From contig NC_084591.1 in assembly GCF_033807715.1 (NCBI RefSeq), forward strand, positions 50,258,615-50,322,614: DNA of 64,000 bases, read 5' to 3'. Below the pieces are notes generated by a model. It ran no database searches. It was given only the letters and a program-made list of their open reading frames with translations, and was not told where the DNA came from. Below are positions 21,350 through 32,985 of the stretch, piece by piece; position 1 is the first letter of the stretch; each line of letters starts with the position of its first letter. The position numbers were made by a program, and so were the translations under genes. The stretch is from Cololabis saira (Eukaryota; Chordata; Actinopteri; Beloniformes; Belonidae).

Positions 21350-23301
21350 TCACCCCAGACACTTCCTCCAGCTCCTCCGAGGGGAGTCCGAGGCGTTCCC
21401 AGGCCAGCCGAGAGACATAGTCTCTCCAGCGTGTCCTGGGTCTTCCCCGGGGTTTCCTCCCGGAGGGACATGCCTGGAACTCCTCCCTAGGGAGGAGGGA
21501 CATGCCTGGAACACCTCCCTAGCGAGGCGTTCAGGAGGCACCCGGTACAGATGCCCAAGCCACCTCAGCTGACTCCTCCCAATGTGAAGGAGCAGCGGCT
21601 CGACTCCGAGCTCCCCCTGGGTGACCGAACTCCTCACCCTATCTCTAAGGGAGCGTCCAGCCACCCTGCAGAGGAAACTCATCTCGGCCGCTTGTATCCG
21701 CGATCTTGTCCTTTCGGTCACTACCCAAAGTTCATGACCATAGGTGAGGGTAGGTAGGTTGACCGGTAAATCGAGAGCTTCGCCTTTCGACTCAGCTCCC
21801 TCTTCCCCACGACGGTCCGGTACATCGGCCGCATAACTGCGGACGCTGCACCGATCCGTCTGTCAATCTCACGCTCAATCCTTCCCCCACTCGTGAACAA
21901 GATCCCGAGATACTTGAACTCCTCCACCTGAGGCAGGACTTCTCCACCCACCTGGAGAAGGCATGCCACCCTTTTCCGATGGAAAACCATGGCCTCGGAT
22001 TTGGAGGTGCTGATTCTCATCCCTGCCATCCCCGCACTCGGCCTCAAACCGCCCCAGCACATGCTGAAGGTCCCGGTCCGATGAAGCCAACAGGACAACA
22101 TTATCTGCAAAAAGCAGAGATGAAATCCTGAGGTCCCCAAACCGGATCCCCTCCGGCCCCTGGCTGCGCCTAGAAATCCTGTCCATAAAAATTATGAACA
22201 GGACCGGTGACAAAGGGCAGCCCTGCCGGAGTCCAACATGCACCGGGAACAAGTCTGACTTACTGCCGGCAATGAGAACCAAACTCCTGCTCCGATCATA
22301 CAGAGACCGGACAGCCCTTAATAGAGGGCCCCGGACTCCATACTCACTGACCCCCCACAGAATGGCACGAGGGACACGGTCAAATGCCTTCTCCAGACCC
22401 ACAAAACACATGTAGACTGGTTGGGCAAATTCCCATGAACCCTCGAGCACCCTGCGGAGGGTGTAGAGCTGGTCCAGTGTTCCATGACCGGGACGAAAAC
22501 CGCATTGTTCCTTCTGAATACGAGGTTCAACTATCGGCCGTATTCTCCTCTCCAGTACCCTGGCGTAGACTTTCCCGGGGACGCTGATAAGTGTGATCCC
22601 CCTATAGTTGGAACACACTCTCCGGTCCCCCTTTTCAAAAAGAGGGACCACCACCCCGGTTTGCCACTCCAGCGGTACAGTCCCCTTCCTCCATGCAATG
22701 TCGCAGAGGCGTGTCAACCAAGACAGCCCTACGACATCCAGAGACTTGAGGTACTCAGGGCGAATCTCATCCACCCCCGGTGCCCTGCCACTGAGGAGCT
22801 TACGAACTACCTCAGTGACCTCGGCTTGGGTGATGGATGAGCACGCCCCAGAGTCCACACTCTCTGCTTCCTCAGTGGAAGGCATGTCAGTCGGGTTGAG
22901 GAGATCCTCGAAGTATTCCTTCCACTGTCCGACAATGTCCCCAGTCGAGGTCAACAGCTCCCCACCCACACCGTAAACGGTGCCGGCAGAGTACTGCTTC
23001 CCCCTTATGAGGCGCCGAACGGTCCTCCAGAATTTCCTCGAGGCCGACCGAAAGTTTTCCTCCATGGCCTCCCCGAACTCCTCCCAGTTTTTGCCTCCAG
23101 GACTGCCCGAGCCGCGGCTCGCTTGGCCTGCCAGTACCCATCTACTGCGTCAGGAGTCCCACAGGCCAACATAGCCCGATAGGACTCCTTCTTCAGTCCG
23201 ACGGCATCCTGTACTTCCGGTGTCCACCACCGGGTTCTAGGATTTCCGCCACGACAGGCACAACTTCGAGCCGCCGCGTCGACAATGGAGGCAGAGAACA
23301 T
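21350..23301 (-). pseudogene. Rex3-like ORF: linker, reverse transcriptase and C-terminal tail, frameshifted
   Basis: Minus-strand order: linker with RTRWWTPEVQDAV (about 23235) and SRKFWRTVRRL; RT with NYRGITLISVPGKVYARV, CGFRPGHGTLDQLYTL, GLEKAFDRVP, LRQGCPLSPVLF and catalytic box LLFADNVVLLAS; thumb with EFKYLGILFTSG; tail with RSQLRWLGHLYR and GRPRTRWRDYVSRLAWERLG. The frame changes after the RT palm and again in the tail. The box reads FADN instead of FADD, which should abolish polymerase activity. The endonuclease is missing by 5' truncation. Confidence 0.85.
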
Positions 23302-23533
23302 GGTCCACTCGGACTCAATGTCCCCCGTCCCAATAAAACAATCAAATAAATTTAAATTAATAAAAAATGGCTTAAATTAAAATAATCTTAAAGTAAATTC
23401 AAGTACTTTAATAAATAAAATAAATAAAACAACAGAATAAAAAAATAAATTAAGCACAAGTAGCACAAAATTTCAAGCCTTTGTACTTTTCTTTTTTAAG
23501 CAAGCAGCACTAGAACAACATGAACTCATAGAA

Positions 23534-23667
<134 letters not shown>

Positions 23668-23963
23668 AGTCTGTGTAAATGTGACAAAACATGCAAAAAC
23701 AAACATTTTTCCCAAAGAATCACTCAGTGATGTCATGAGAGTGGCGCGTACGTGGATAAAAGGGATAAAAGAAAAGTAACAGCTCAACGTAGCCTAATGT
23801 AGCGGAGTAAGAGTAACAGTTTCTCCTTCACAAATCTACTCAAGTAAAAGTAAAAAGTATAGTGATTCAAAACTTCTCCTAAAAGTACAACATTTCCCAA
23901 AACTTACTCAAGTAAATGTAACGGAGTAAATGTAACTCGTTACTACCCACCTCAGTCAGTGAC

Positions 23964-24403
23964 ATCACAAAACACCAAATGTGTTGCGGTTATTACAAAA
24001 GCGATAAATGCAATAACCGTTAAGAAAGCCTGGATGAACAGAGCAGGGAGGGCTCCATAGCTGATAAGGGAGGGATAAGAAAGCAGACAACAAATATCAG
24101 AGGAAGAATGAAAGCTTGGATTAATTAGACTTGACGTATTCCCTCTGGTGTGGATCTCATCCGTGAAAACCAACCACTGCTAGTTACGGGCACCGTTTTT
24201 AACTTTTTTTTTCTTAAAAAAAAAAAAAAAAAAAAAAAAGAAATTCACCCAACCTACCTTCCCTTTTGCTGAAATTTGATGGGATTGGTTTAATTTTGTT
24301 CATCTAGTTTTTTTTCGTATACCGTTTACTGAAGCGTACTCTTAAATTAATACTTGTGATTTTTGAAAACCGCGCGAAGTTACACTAGTGATGGATAAGC
24401 CCT
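23964..24403. other. No gene; T/A homopolymer pair
   Basis: Contains a T9 run followed by an A run of about 25 at 24205-24239, a possible hairpin or retrotransposition tail. No coding signal. Confidence 0.5.
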
Positions 24404-24700
24404 GAATGCAGGCATTGTGACGGAGAACTGTCAAATTGGTTTGATTCACCACACGAATCAGCACAGATTACTTTTGTAATACTGAATTTGACCCGGTCTT
24501 TGTACGTTTTGACTGTATAGAAACGTAATTCTCGTCAGTTGTGTGAAATAAGACCTGGAAACAGACATTGTGGCATAGAATTGTCAAATTGGTTTAATTC
24601 ACGTACGAATTGTTACAGATTACTTTTGTAATACTGTATTTGACCCGGTCTTTGTACGTTTTGACCGTATAGAAATGTAATTCTTGCCATTGTAAGAATG
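24404..24700. repeat. Tandem duplication, unit about 154 bp, two copies
   Basis: The segments ACTGTCAAATTGGTTTGATT and TTTGACCCGGTCTTTGTACG recur about 154 bp further on with roughly 10 percent differences. No coding potential. Confidence 0.8.
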
Positions 24701-24779
24701 AGATGTACCTGCTGTACTCTACTGCCCTTACTTTTTAACTACTTGTGCTTTATATTATTTTACCTCTTTTCTTATCATT

Positions 24780-24895
24780 TTATTTGCTTTTTACTGTTTA
24801 ATTGTGTCTTGCAGCATTTAATGTTGATGTAAAGCACTTTGAATTACCTTGTATTGAATTGTGCTATACAAATAAACTTGCGTAGCCTTGGCTAT
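24780..24895 (+). mobile_element. LINE 3' tail, L2-like
   Basis: Reads GTAAAGCACTTTGAATTACC and ATTGTGCTATACAAATAAAC. The motif of a conserved stem followed by AAATAAA is typical of L2-type LINE 3' ends. Nothing of the coding region remains. Confidence 0.6.
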
Positions 24896-24899
24896 ATAA

Positions 24900-25940
24900 T
24901 TTATGTCTTATACTAGAAAACTCTTCCATAGTGGAGCAGCAGCGCTCCACCCTGATAATCCACACTGATAACAGCAGGAGCACATACTCTGTGACTAAAC
25001 CTTATTGGATCTTGAGCAGAACCACACAATAATGAAAAAAAAGACAATGCTGTTTTTTCTCAAGATTATTTAAATGTATTTGGAAAGAAGACTCTGTAAG
25101 GCTAACTCAGGGCCCTGGCCAACCAGAGGCCATGGGAGGTGGCAGAGACCAACAAACTATTGGTAGTGATCAATAACTGATAAGGGAGACTCATACTTGG
25201 ATCTAAGAAAGGCCTGGCAGCCCTGACACATGGAGGGGAGGCACAAATGACACTAAAGTGCTGCCTGGACTTTGTTTTTTCACATCAAAACATCAGTGTG
25301 ACCCAGGAAGAGGCTCTGCGGTCGCCTAGAAGAACAACACCTAATTTAATAAATGTTCTCCAAAACTTTAAACTGTCCACTGAAATTTTGTATTACTCTA
25401 TGCCTCTAATTAACCAATACGTTAATTAGGTTCAACTGTCTATTTTAATGGTAAATTAAGTTTTTTTGCTTTAAATCTAGGGAAGCCTGATATCTGAGTG
25501 GATTAAAGCTGACAGCTTCTCTTTTACAATGGTCATGACAATAAAAAGCATTCAAGTTTTGATGCAATTAAATTACAGCATTATAGCTTTGACTTGATTG
25601 TGATTTATAGCATGTTTGCTGTGATGTGTCAGGGTTATGTGAACATAGCAGTGATGATGCTGAAACAAACCTGTTCCACGTACAGCAGAGAAGCATAGAA
25701 CCACTGAACATAAGTTGGAGCTTAAAGGGTTAATAAGATCATCGCCTCTGACCAAAGATAATACTAGCTGCTCCTCAAAGCCAAGTATGACAACATTTTA
25801 ATTAAACATTAAATAAACACTGAGAACATTTATATGACTAAAAATTGATCTTCTGACAAAAGTGTTACTTTATATTATTCCTTTTTTTTATTGGCTTTAT
25901 GCTTTCTCGTCTACAATTAGTGATATATCTCATCCCCTCA
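24900..25940. other. No gene recognised
   Basis: Unique-looking sequence with no repeat or motif that I can name. Confidence 0.55.
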
Positions 25941-25944
25941 ATGC

Positions 25945-26257
25945 AGAATATCTGCTGTTACCATCAGGGCGGAGGTACAGGATACCTCTTTTATACCCTC
26001 TAGTATAGCTCTGCTAAATAAATTATAGATGCATTATTCATTTCATAATTCACTAAGTTTGGTGTGAAGCACTTTGGGATCATTGTGTTAACTTATGTTA
26101 TTGTATAGTGTTGTACTATACTGAACTATACTGAACTTAATCACGTTGGTAATCGTTCTATGTCGAATTGTCTTGTATATTGTTCTGTTTTTTTGTTTTT
26201 GACCATGTATTCTGACGGCCACAGATGCAAAAAGAATTTCCGAAAGGACAATAAATT

Positions 26258-26297
<40 letters not shown>

Positions 26298-26298
26298 T
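25945..26298 (+). mobile_element. Rex1/Babar-type LINE 3' fragment
   Basis: The plus strand reads LLPSGRRYRIPLL near 25953-25992, the C-terminal signature of Rex1/Babar-like ORF2, followed by stops, a 3' UTR and AAAAGAATTTCCGAAAGGAC with AATAAA. It ends in about eight AACT tetramers (26266-26298), an expanded tail. Confidence 0.7.
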
Positions 26299-26735
26299 TA
26301 CTGTCAAGGGCCAGTCCCAATCCCCCCCTAGTCCTACTCTTCATCCCTACCCCTAAATTGTGCGCGTTCCCGTGAGGGTAGTGGTGTCCCAATTCCTCTT
26401 TCCACCTAGTGGTAGTGGCTTAAACGAGTGTTAGGGGGCATCAATCTAGCCCTACAGAGCGTGGGTTTTCAGATGCACCCTAGCTAGAAAAATTTCCCAG
26501 AATGCTTTTTGTCGTCATTTGCGGACTGAATCAGAAAAAAAAAACATGGCGGACATTTCTTATTTTTTAGTGAATAAAATCAATATTTTGAGTTAATTTC
26601 TGCATAAAAATGCGTTTTGATTACATTTCTAGCGAGAAATATATATTTTACTTTCATAATATTCACTCAGTGAATGTACATAATCACTCGTTTGCCCGTT
26701 GTTGCGAAGTCTTTTTCAAACCTCTCCAGAATAAA

Positions 26736-26891
26736 GGCTGATTTATGGTTCCGCGTTACACCAACGCAGAGCCTACGCTGTAGGTTACGGCGTAGATTAC
26801 GCCGTAACCTACGCCGTAACCTACGCCGTAACCTACGCCGTACCCTACGCCGTAGGCTCTGCGTCGATTTAACGCGAAACCATAAATCAGC
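26736..26891. mobile_element. Palindromic MITE, copy D1
   Basis: GCTGATTTATGGTTCCGCGTTA at the left is mirrored at the right end (AACGCGAAACCATAAATCAGC in complement order). The centre is a run of CCTACGCCGTAA-type 12-mers, so nearly the entire 156 bp can fold on itself. A second copy is at 28310-28446. Confidence 0.85.
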
Positions 26892-27519
26892 TCCGGAGTT
26901 CTCATTCCAAAATTTTCGGAGCAAATTTCTTAACAGGCGTAGCTACAACTGTTAGATTTCATCTATTAAACCAACATTTATCTCCCTAAATGATTTATTT
27001 CAGCCAGCGGTAATTCTCCACAGAGCTGCAGGTTTCTCCCCGGGGTATGGAGCTAGAACAGTCTCATAATTGACAAATGCACAGGACAAGTTTTACAAAT
27101 GCACAGACCGATTTGCAAATACACACACCGTTTCACACCTGCACAGGACAAGTTTTACAAATGCATAGACAGATTTGCAAATACACACACCGTTTCACAA
27201 ATGCACAGAACAATTCACACATGCGTAGGACAAGATATACAAATGTATTTTTGATGCACACACAAATATAACCTGATTTACAAATGTTTTTTTGTCTGTG
27301 AGCTGCGCTGGATTTGCGTGTGACTTTTGAGACTCTTCTGACGTGACTCGATCCACAAATAGGTTTTTTTTAACACGGAAGGATCTGCAACCAATCAGAT
27401 TAAAGGGGCGGATACACTTGCTGTTTGAACTGCGTTCGCTTAGAAAAGTGATTAATATTTCGAGTTGGTGGAGTAAAGATAAATAAACAGCAACAGGAGA
27501 TAAAAGATAAATAAACAGG

Positions 27520-27996
27520 ATGGAGAGGAGATCACTGCTCTGCTTTTCTTGTGATCCCACAAGAAAACAGCGCGATCGGAGATGGTTTGTGGGGCCGTTC
27601 AACCAGAGCCATCAGGAGACTGCACTCCAAGTCCTGCCGATGCAGCAACTGATGAGAAACAGCGGAGATATTTATGTATTTGCTCCGTTTGGTTTGACTA
27701 CGTGTTATTGTCCCGCTGATTCAGAACCAGACAGACCGCAGCAGAGAGCTGCTGCGCTACCTGACGGGGACGAGCAGCAGCGGCAGGTGGAGCAGCACGC
27801 ACATGTCAGGAGATTAATTTACCGAAATATCTGGAGTAAAGTCGGTATCAGTCGACTGATAACCGAAGAACCTCTGTATCCAGCTCAGATGTTTGATGAT
27901 CGGTGGACTAAACCCCGAACAGCATCATCACCGCTGCATCTTCCCATGAGCATGACTCTGCACCGGGAATGTGTTGATCTGCCGCCGCTGTTTTGA
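27520..27996 (+). other. Open frame reading inward from the left arm, unrecognised
   Basis: 158 codons starting inside the left arm. The peptide RNSGDIYVF is also encoded by the right arm in the mirrored frame, after which the two diverge. I see no catalytic or binding motif. It may be a by-product of a once-coding arm; function unknown. Confidence 0.2.
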
Positions 27997-28064
27997 CACG
28001 TTTGTCTCTGTGTGGTGGAGATGTCACATCATGAATGTGAGGATAACAGCTGCTTGTTTCTGAC

Positions 28065-29629
28065 CAGTGGCGTAGCCACGGGTGTGCCAGGGTGTGCCAG
28101 TGCCACCCAAAGAGACAGCTGGCACACCCAAAAATTTGATGCATTTTTTTTTTTTTTTTTTGTATAGTTTTCTAAGTATTCTAAATCTAGGCTAATCTAG
28201 GCTATTAGTATGTAATCATGATGTTCAAAATAATTCAAAATAAAAATTATTATTATTTTTGCATGTAAACCCCCGTCAGGCGATGTGTCGCGGCAGCTGG
28301 ACTGTTAAACCTAAATTATGGTTCCGCGTTAAATCGACGGCGTAACCTACGGCGTTGGGGACGCGGCGACGCACAGGTACGTGTGCGTCGCCGCGTACCC
28401 TACGCCGTAGGCTCTGCGTCGGTCTAACGCGGAACCATAAACCAGCCTTCAGACAACTCATCAAACTAAAGGTGGATGGCGGACATGAGTTCCCGTCCAT
28501 TATTGAAGTCTTAAACTCCTGCGACAAAGATGTTTTATCCAAGATTAAATGTTTGCATCGTGATAGCATTGCCTGTTACACGTTGCTCCGTGGATCCTTT
28601 TTTTAGTCGTCAACAGGACCAGAGCCGTCAGAGCGACGACGCTCACAGAGAGACTGAGGAGCCTCTCGTTGCTCATGTTTGAAAAAGATTTGAAGTGTGC
28701 ATTTTCTGTATTTAACAGCGTTTGTGTGTAATGTATATGATTAATAACAGCAGCACATCATGATTAGGCGCCCCTCTGCTCCTTCACCCGCCCCCCCTCT
28801 GCTCCTTCACCCGCCCCCCCGACACACACACTAGTATGAGCTGCAGCTCCAATGCGCGCCCCCGCGAGCACGCGCTGTAGCGCGAGTGTTTTGGATTGAC
28901 GGTAACTTTATGGAGAGGTAGAAAAAAAGAAGAGAGGAAGAGAGAGAAAGAATCAGGACAGGCAGGGGAAGCCAACAGGTTGGTCTAATATTAGGTGGAA
29001 GTGTAGGAAGAGCCACTTGGTAGGCTACTAAGTGATTAATATCTAAATATGATTTATATGGAAAGATTGCATAAGCAAGATTTGCAATTTATTCAAAGCT
29101 ATTAAAAATGCTTGTTCCACAAAAACCTAGATGCCCAGTTTCTTTTTGAATTTCTGCTGACCAACCTGTCCTTTTGGGAAAATTATATTATTTTATTTTA
29201 TTATTTTATAATAAAACCATCGGGCCAACCTTAAGCCAAATAGTTGTGTTCTGCCTCTGGTTAAATAGCTTTGTTGATCATGCGTAATGTGGATACGTTA
29301 TGGCTCTGAGTGCATGAGTGTTATATTTCACTATGTTTGCTTCATTGGGCAGCAATGTGTGTGTGTGGTTATGTTTTTGTGATGTTTTTTTTTTTAGGAC
29401 ATGCATAAAGTGTGGTTATTATATTACTTATTATAATATTATATATATTATTATACTTATTATATATTGATAGCACACATGTGGATATGTTTTGCACTGT
29501 TAATAATGTTGGATATACATGCTTTTGAATGTTTGTGGAGGTGTAACGTCTAGTTTTGTTGAAAAAAAATTTGGCACACCCCGTTTTTGCTGGTGCACAC
29601 CCAAAGTCTCTTTTCTGGCTACGCCACTG
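28065..29629. mobile_element. hAT element with CAGTGGCGTAGCCA ends
   Basis: CAGTGGCGTAGCCA at 28065 is mirrored by GGCTACGCCACTG ending at 29629. A perfect 8-bp duplication TTTCTGAC flanks both sides (28057-28064 and 29630-29637), which is diagnostic for hAT. The interior lacks a transposase frame. A minus-to-plus look for a dimerisation tail gives only a weak hit, LTERLRSLSLLMFEKDL near 28640, which I do not rely on. Confidence 0.92.
28310..28446. mobile_element. Palindromic MITE, copy D2
   Basis: Same family as 26736-26891: TTATGGTTCCGCGTTAAATC at the left and the complement near 28415-28446, with a GC-rich mirrored centre (GTCGCCGCGT). It sits within the hAT element, so it inserted later than that element or was carried by it. 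Confidence 0.82.
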
Positions 29630-30933
29630 TTTCTGACCTCCACGTCTGGTCACTGTGGCTGGTGTCTGACCGCCGGGACCAGCGCCACTCGCGGCCAGAA
29701 CCAGAACGCGACCTGCAGCAATATTCACCCCCGTCAACAGGCTTGTTCTCCTGAAAGACACCTGTAGTTCAAATACATAAATATCTCCGCTGTTTCTCAT
29801 CATCAGTTGCTGCATCGGCAGGACTTGGAGTGCAGTCTCCTGACGGCTCTGGTTGAACGGCCCGACAAACCATCTCCGATCGCGCTGTTTTCTTTACCGA
29901 GATCACAAGAAAATCAGAACAATGATCTCCTCTCCATCCTGTATTTATCTTTTATCTCCTGTTGCTGTTTATTTATCTTTACTCCACCAACTCGAAATAT
30001 TAATCACTTTTCTAAGCGAACAGCGCTAACGCAGTTCAAACAGCAGGTGTATCCGCCCCTTTAATCTGATTGGTTTAGAGTAAGTCGTGTTTTATCCACT
30101 GCTCTGCGTCCCCCACGTGGGTGCGCTCATATGATTGGCTGGAACAAATGAAGACATCTGATTGGTTGCAGATCCTTCCGTGTTAAAAAAAACGTATTTG
30201 TGGATCGAGTCACATCAGAGGAGTCTCAAAAGTCACACACAAATCCAGCGTAGCTCACAGACAAAAAAACTTTTGTAAATCAGGTTATATTTGTGTGTGC
30301 ATCAAAAATACATTTGTATATCTTGTCCTACGCACGTGTGAATTGTTCTGTGCATGTGTGAAACGGTGTGTGTATTTGCAAATTGGTCTGTGCATTTGTA
30401 AAACTTGTCCTGTGCATTTGTCAATTATGAGACTGTTCTAGCTCCATACCGGGACGACGGCGCAGGTTGACCCGGCCGTGAGCTGCTGCTGCTCCGAGCC
30501 GGCGGCTCTTCTCCCAAAACATCGCAGCAAATTTCTTAACAGGCGTTATTTGGATAAACTGAGCCCAGGTTGGGGATCTTAACGGTTACTTTTACGCCTG
30601 AAAAAATATTAAAACTTAATAAAGTGGCATATTAACAGCTTTATTATTAACAGTAGCTGAAATTAAAACAGCTTTTAGCTCTGGGCTTCCTGATATGGTG
30701 TGACGTTTGTGCAAACGTAACTACGCAGTCGCTTACGTACCCGAACGTAAACCACGCAGTGACGTAGCACGCAAAATTTAGGGGTAGTGTTGAAAAGTAG
30801 GAGTAGGGGGAGTATTGGGACTGGGCTCTGGGACGATTAGAAGGGCCCTAAAATTTGTGGCTTGAATTTTAGGGGTAGTGGTAGTGAGTGAGGGGCTAGT
30901 GGTAGAAAGTAGGGGGGGTATTGGAATTGGCCC

Positions 30934-31689
30934 CAAGTCTACACAGGTGTAAGACGTGTATCCTGAATCATCCTGGATACACGTCTAGGGGTTTCAAACA
31001 TACTTGACAAGATGCGTGATTTGAATTGGAACTGTACTTCAGCTATGTCCAACGACATTTCTCAGTTATATAAGAACACAAAAACGGACAAGTAGGAATA
31101 TTGAAAAAACAAGTCAAGAGTACAATTCATCTGTTAGTATCGTATAGTAGTTAGTATAGTACTGCGTAGTATCAAAAAAAGCACACAGAAATGCTGCAAG
31201 CATCTCAGCTCTTTGTAGGTCAAGTTAGGTCAGGGACCGGCAACCCGAAATGTTGAAAGAGAAAAAACAAAAAAACAAATATGTCTGGAGCCGCTTGTAC
31301 TTGTACTTGTACTTGATGCAGGTGCAATGATACAGATAAAGATGACTGTCTGGAGAAAATCAACACATTTCCACTGATGACGTTTATGTCAAACAAAAAG
31401 ACCTGAGGAGATGGCAATTAGAAACACTTACATTTTGGACACTTTTCACATTCCAATATTTAGAGATGTACATTTGGTGATTATTAATCTATTTTTAAGG
31501 ATAACAATATATATCACTACAGAACCAATAAAAGAAAGGGCATATTGGATAAATAATACGACCAGCAAATAGCATCAATCTCAATCTGACAGAATTGATC
31601 TGTTAGCAGCTTTATGTGAATGCAGGAGTCTGATTTATGAAGAAGAAGTTATTTTTTTAAGCTGGGCCTCAGATCAGAACCTTTTATCT
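30934..31689. other. No gene recognised
   Basis: Includes four TTGTAC hexamers near 31290-31312 and otherwise no feature. Confidence 0.55.
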
Positions 31690-32032
31690 GTTCCAAGAGC
31701 ATATTTTAAAATAAAATTAGGGATCCCACTTTCCAATCTACTGGCCCTGGACTATGGAACGCTCTACCGCCTGCTCTGCGTCTGGCCAATACTGTTGACT
31801 CTTTTAAAACAGCTGAAGTCATTTTTAATTAAACAAGCTATTGGTTGACTGGGCACCTTGTTTTTCATTTCAATTGTTTTTTGTGCATACATTTTATTTT
31901 TGTAATTTTTAATATTCATCTTAGCCTTTGTGATTCAACTAATTTCATTTTAGTTTACTCTGCATTTTATTGTAAAGCACGTTGTGAGGTTTATCTGCGA
32001 AAAGCACTATAGAAATAAGATTGATTGATTGA
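31690..32032 (+). mobile_element. L2-type LINE 3' fragment
   Basis: One plus frame reads GPGLWNALPPALRLAN near 31745, the usual C-terminal motif of L2-like ORF2. Stops follow, then a 3' UTR ending in AAAGCACTATAGAAATAAGA with GATT tetramers at 32018-32032. Confidence 0.72.
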
Positions 32033-32744
32033 AAAACCAGAGGAGATGCAACTACGTGCTAATAAAAATGCTAATAAACTAGATATGTGTCATAACTTCT
32101 TTTTCTCTACAAAACAAAATAGCTGGATGAGCATCCTCAGAGTCGTAATTCCACATTTAGCTTTGACCTTCTATTGCCAACTCAATCTTTTTTTTAATGC
32201 TTAAATAGTCAGTAATTATAATCATTTAAATGTACTTTTCAGTTATCTGTGAACAAGACTGTTATCCTGTTTAATATGCGTCGTAACTCTTGAAATCCTT
32301 CAACCTCAAGTTGAAATGTGGGAAAAAAAATGTAAATAAATGTGAGCAGACTGCATTTGTAAAAGTAGCCAAACCAAAAAAAAACAATAACTTTATATTG
32401 TTTGTACTCATGAATTCAGTGAAAACAAGCCACTGACATTGAAAACACACTGCTTCCATGAGTGGACATTTTCATTTCCAATCTACAAAGTCTACAAGTC
32501 TGACTGTGTCTTGTTTTACCATGACATTCTTGAGCAGAAAAACCGCCAGGTCACACTGACCATAAAGCATCAAACATTCACGTTAAAAGGTACCGGGAAC
32601 TCTGGGCATCAGCGACTACTTGAAGCCCTGTCATAAGTAGCATATGATTGGCTCCAGCTGCAATAGAACTAAACTTAAAACCTTTCTGTTTAGTAAAGCC
32701 TATAGTTAGTGTTTAGTAAACCTCTAGCTGGTGTTGGTAAATCC
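32033..32744. other. No gene recognised
   Basis: No repeat or coding signature that I can name. Confidence 0.55.
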
Positions 32745-32985
32745 CTATCGCACCGACATGATCCACTGGGCGGTGCCTCTCACCCTTCTTCTCTCTCTCC
32801 TCTTCCCTTCCTCTCTTCTCCATTTCCATTTTTACTTATAAGTATCTCATAGCCATCATTTTTCTCCATCGCTCCTGTAGTTTCTTGTGCTGGCCCCCTT
32901 TTTTCTCTTTTGTGCATGTTTGCAGGCCGGAGCTTCGGGAGCTGCGTGCTGGCCTGCGGTCCCCAGGCCCAACATCAGACCCAAC
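32745..32985 (+). repeat. Dispersed repeat R2, copy 1
   Basis: Shares CACCGACATGATCCACTGGG, the pyrimidine-rich middle and TGTGCATGTTTGCAGGCCGG with 36760-37025. The ends are not defined and it is non-coding. Confidence 0.75.

Larger units (their letters stand above)
21211..23330 (-). mobile_element. Rex3-like (RTE-clade) LINE, 5'-truncated, with 10-bp target duplication
   Basis: The minus strand carries the endonuclease-RT linker, RT and C-terminal tail, ending in GACAAGCGGAAGAAGATGAT followed by a GAGT-type tetramer tail. Perfect CAATAAAACA repeats at 21201-21210 and 23331-23340 mark the insertion into the hAT-type MITE. The GGACAAGCGGAAGAAG ending followed by short tandem repeats is what I know from Rex3; the clade call rests on that and on the RT. 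Confidence 0.88.
27044..30450. mobile_element. Long inverted-repeat element with 640-680 bp arms
   Basis: Left arm 27044-27682 and right arm 29770-30450 are inverted copies that start at GGTATGGAGCTAGAACAGTC. The arms differ by a tandem duplication of about 58 bp in the left (27080-27195) and about 90 bp extra in the right (30072-30160) between two TCTGATTGGTT repeats. Between the arms lies about 2.1 kb, most of it the hAT element at 28065-29629. No clear target duplication is seen. Confidence 0.82.
26308..30933. mobile_element. Outer MITE-like element carrying at least three nested elements
   Basis: The left end GGGCCAGTCCCAATCCCCCC with CTACCCCTAAATTGTGCG finds two inverted partners on the right. 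One ends at 30828 (better match, AGAGCCCAGTCCC in complement). A second ends at 30933 (GGGGCCAATTCCAAT in complement) with CAA on both flanks. Either a copy inserted next to another, or the right terminus was duplicated. Class uncertain; the length is due to insertions at 26736, 27044 and 28065. Confidence 0.6.

Noticed and set aside
26667..26955. Arg-rich frames on both strands
   Set aside because: Caused by CCTACGCCGTAA repeats in a palindromic MITE.
27520..27996. 158-codon frame as a functional gene
   Set aside because: It starts in the inverted arm and has no motif. Listed only as an unrecognised frame.
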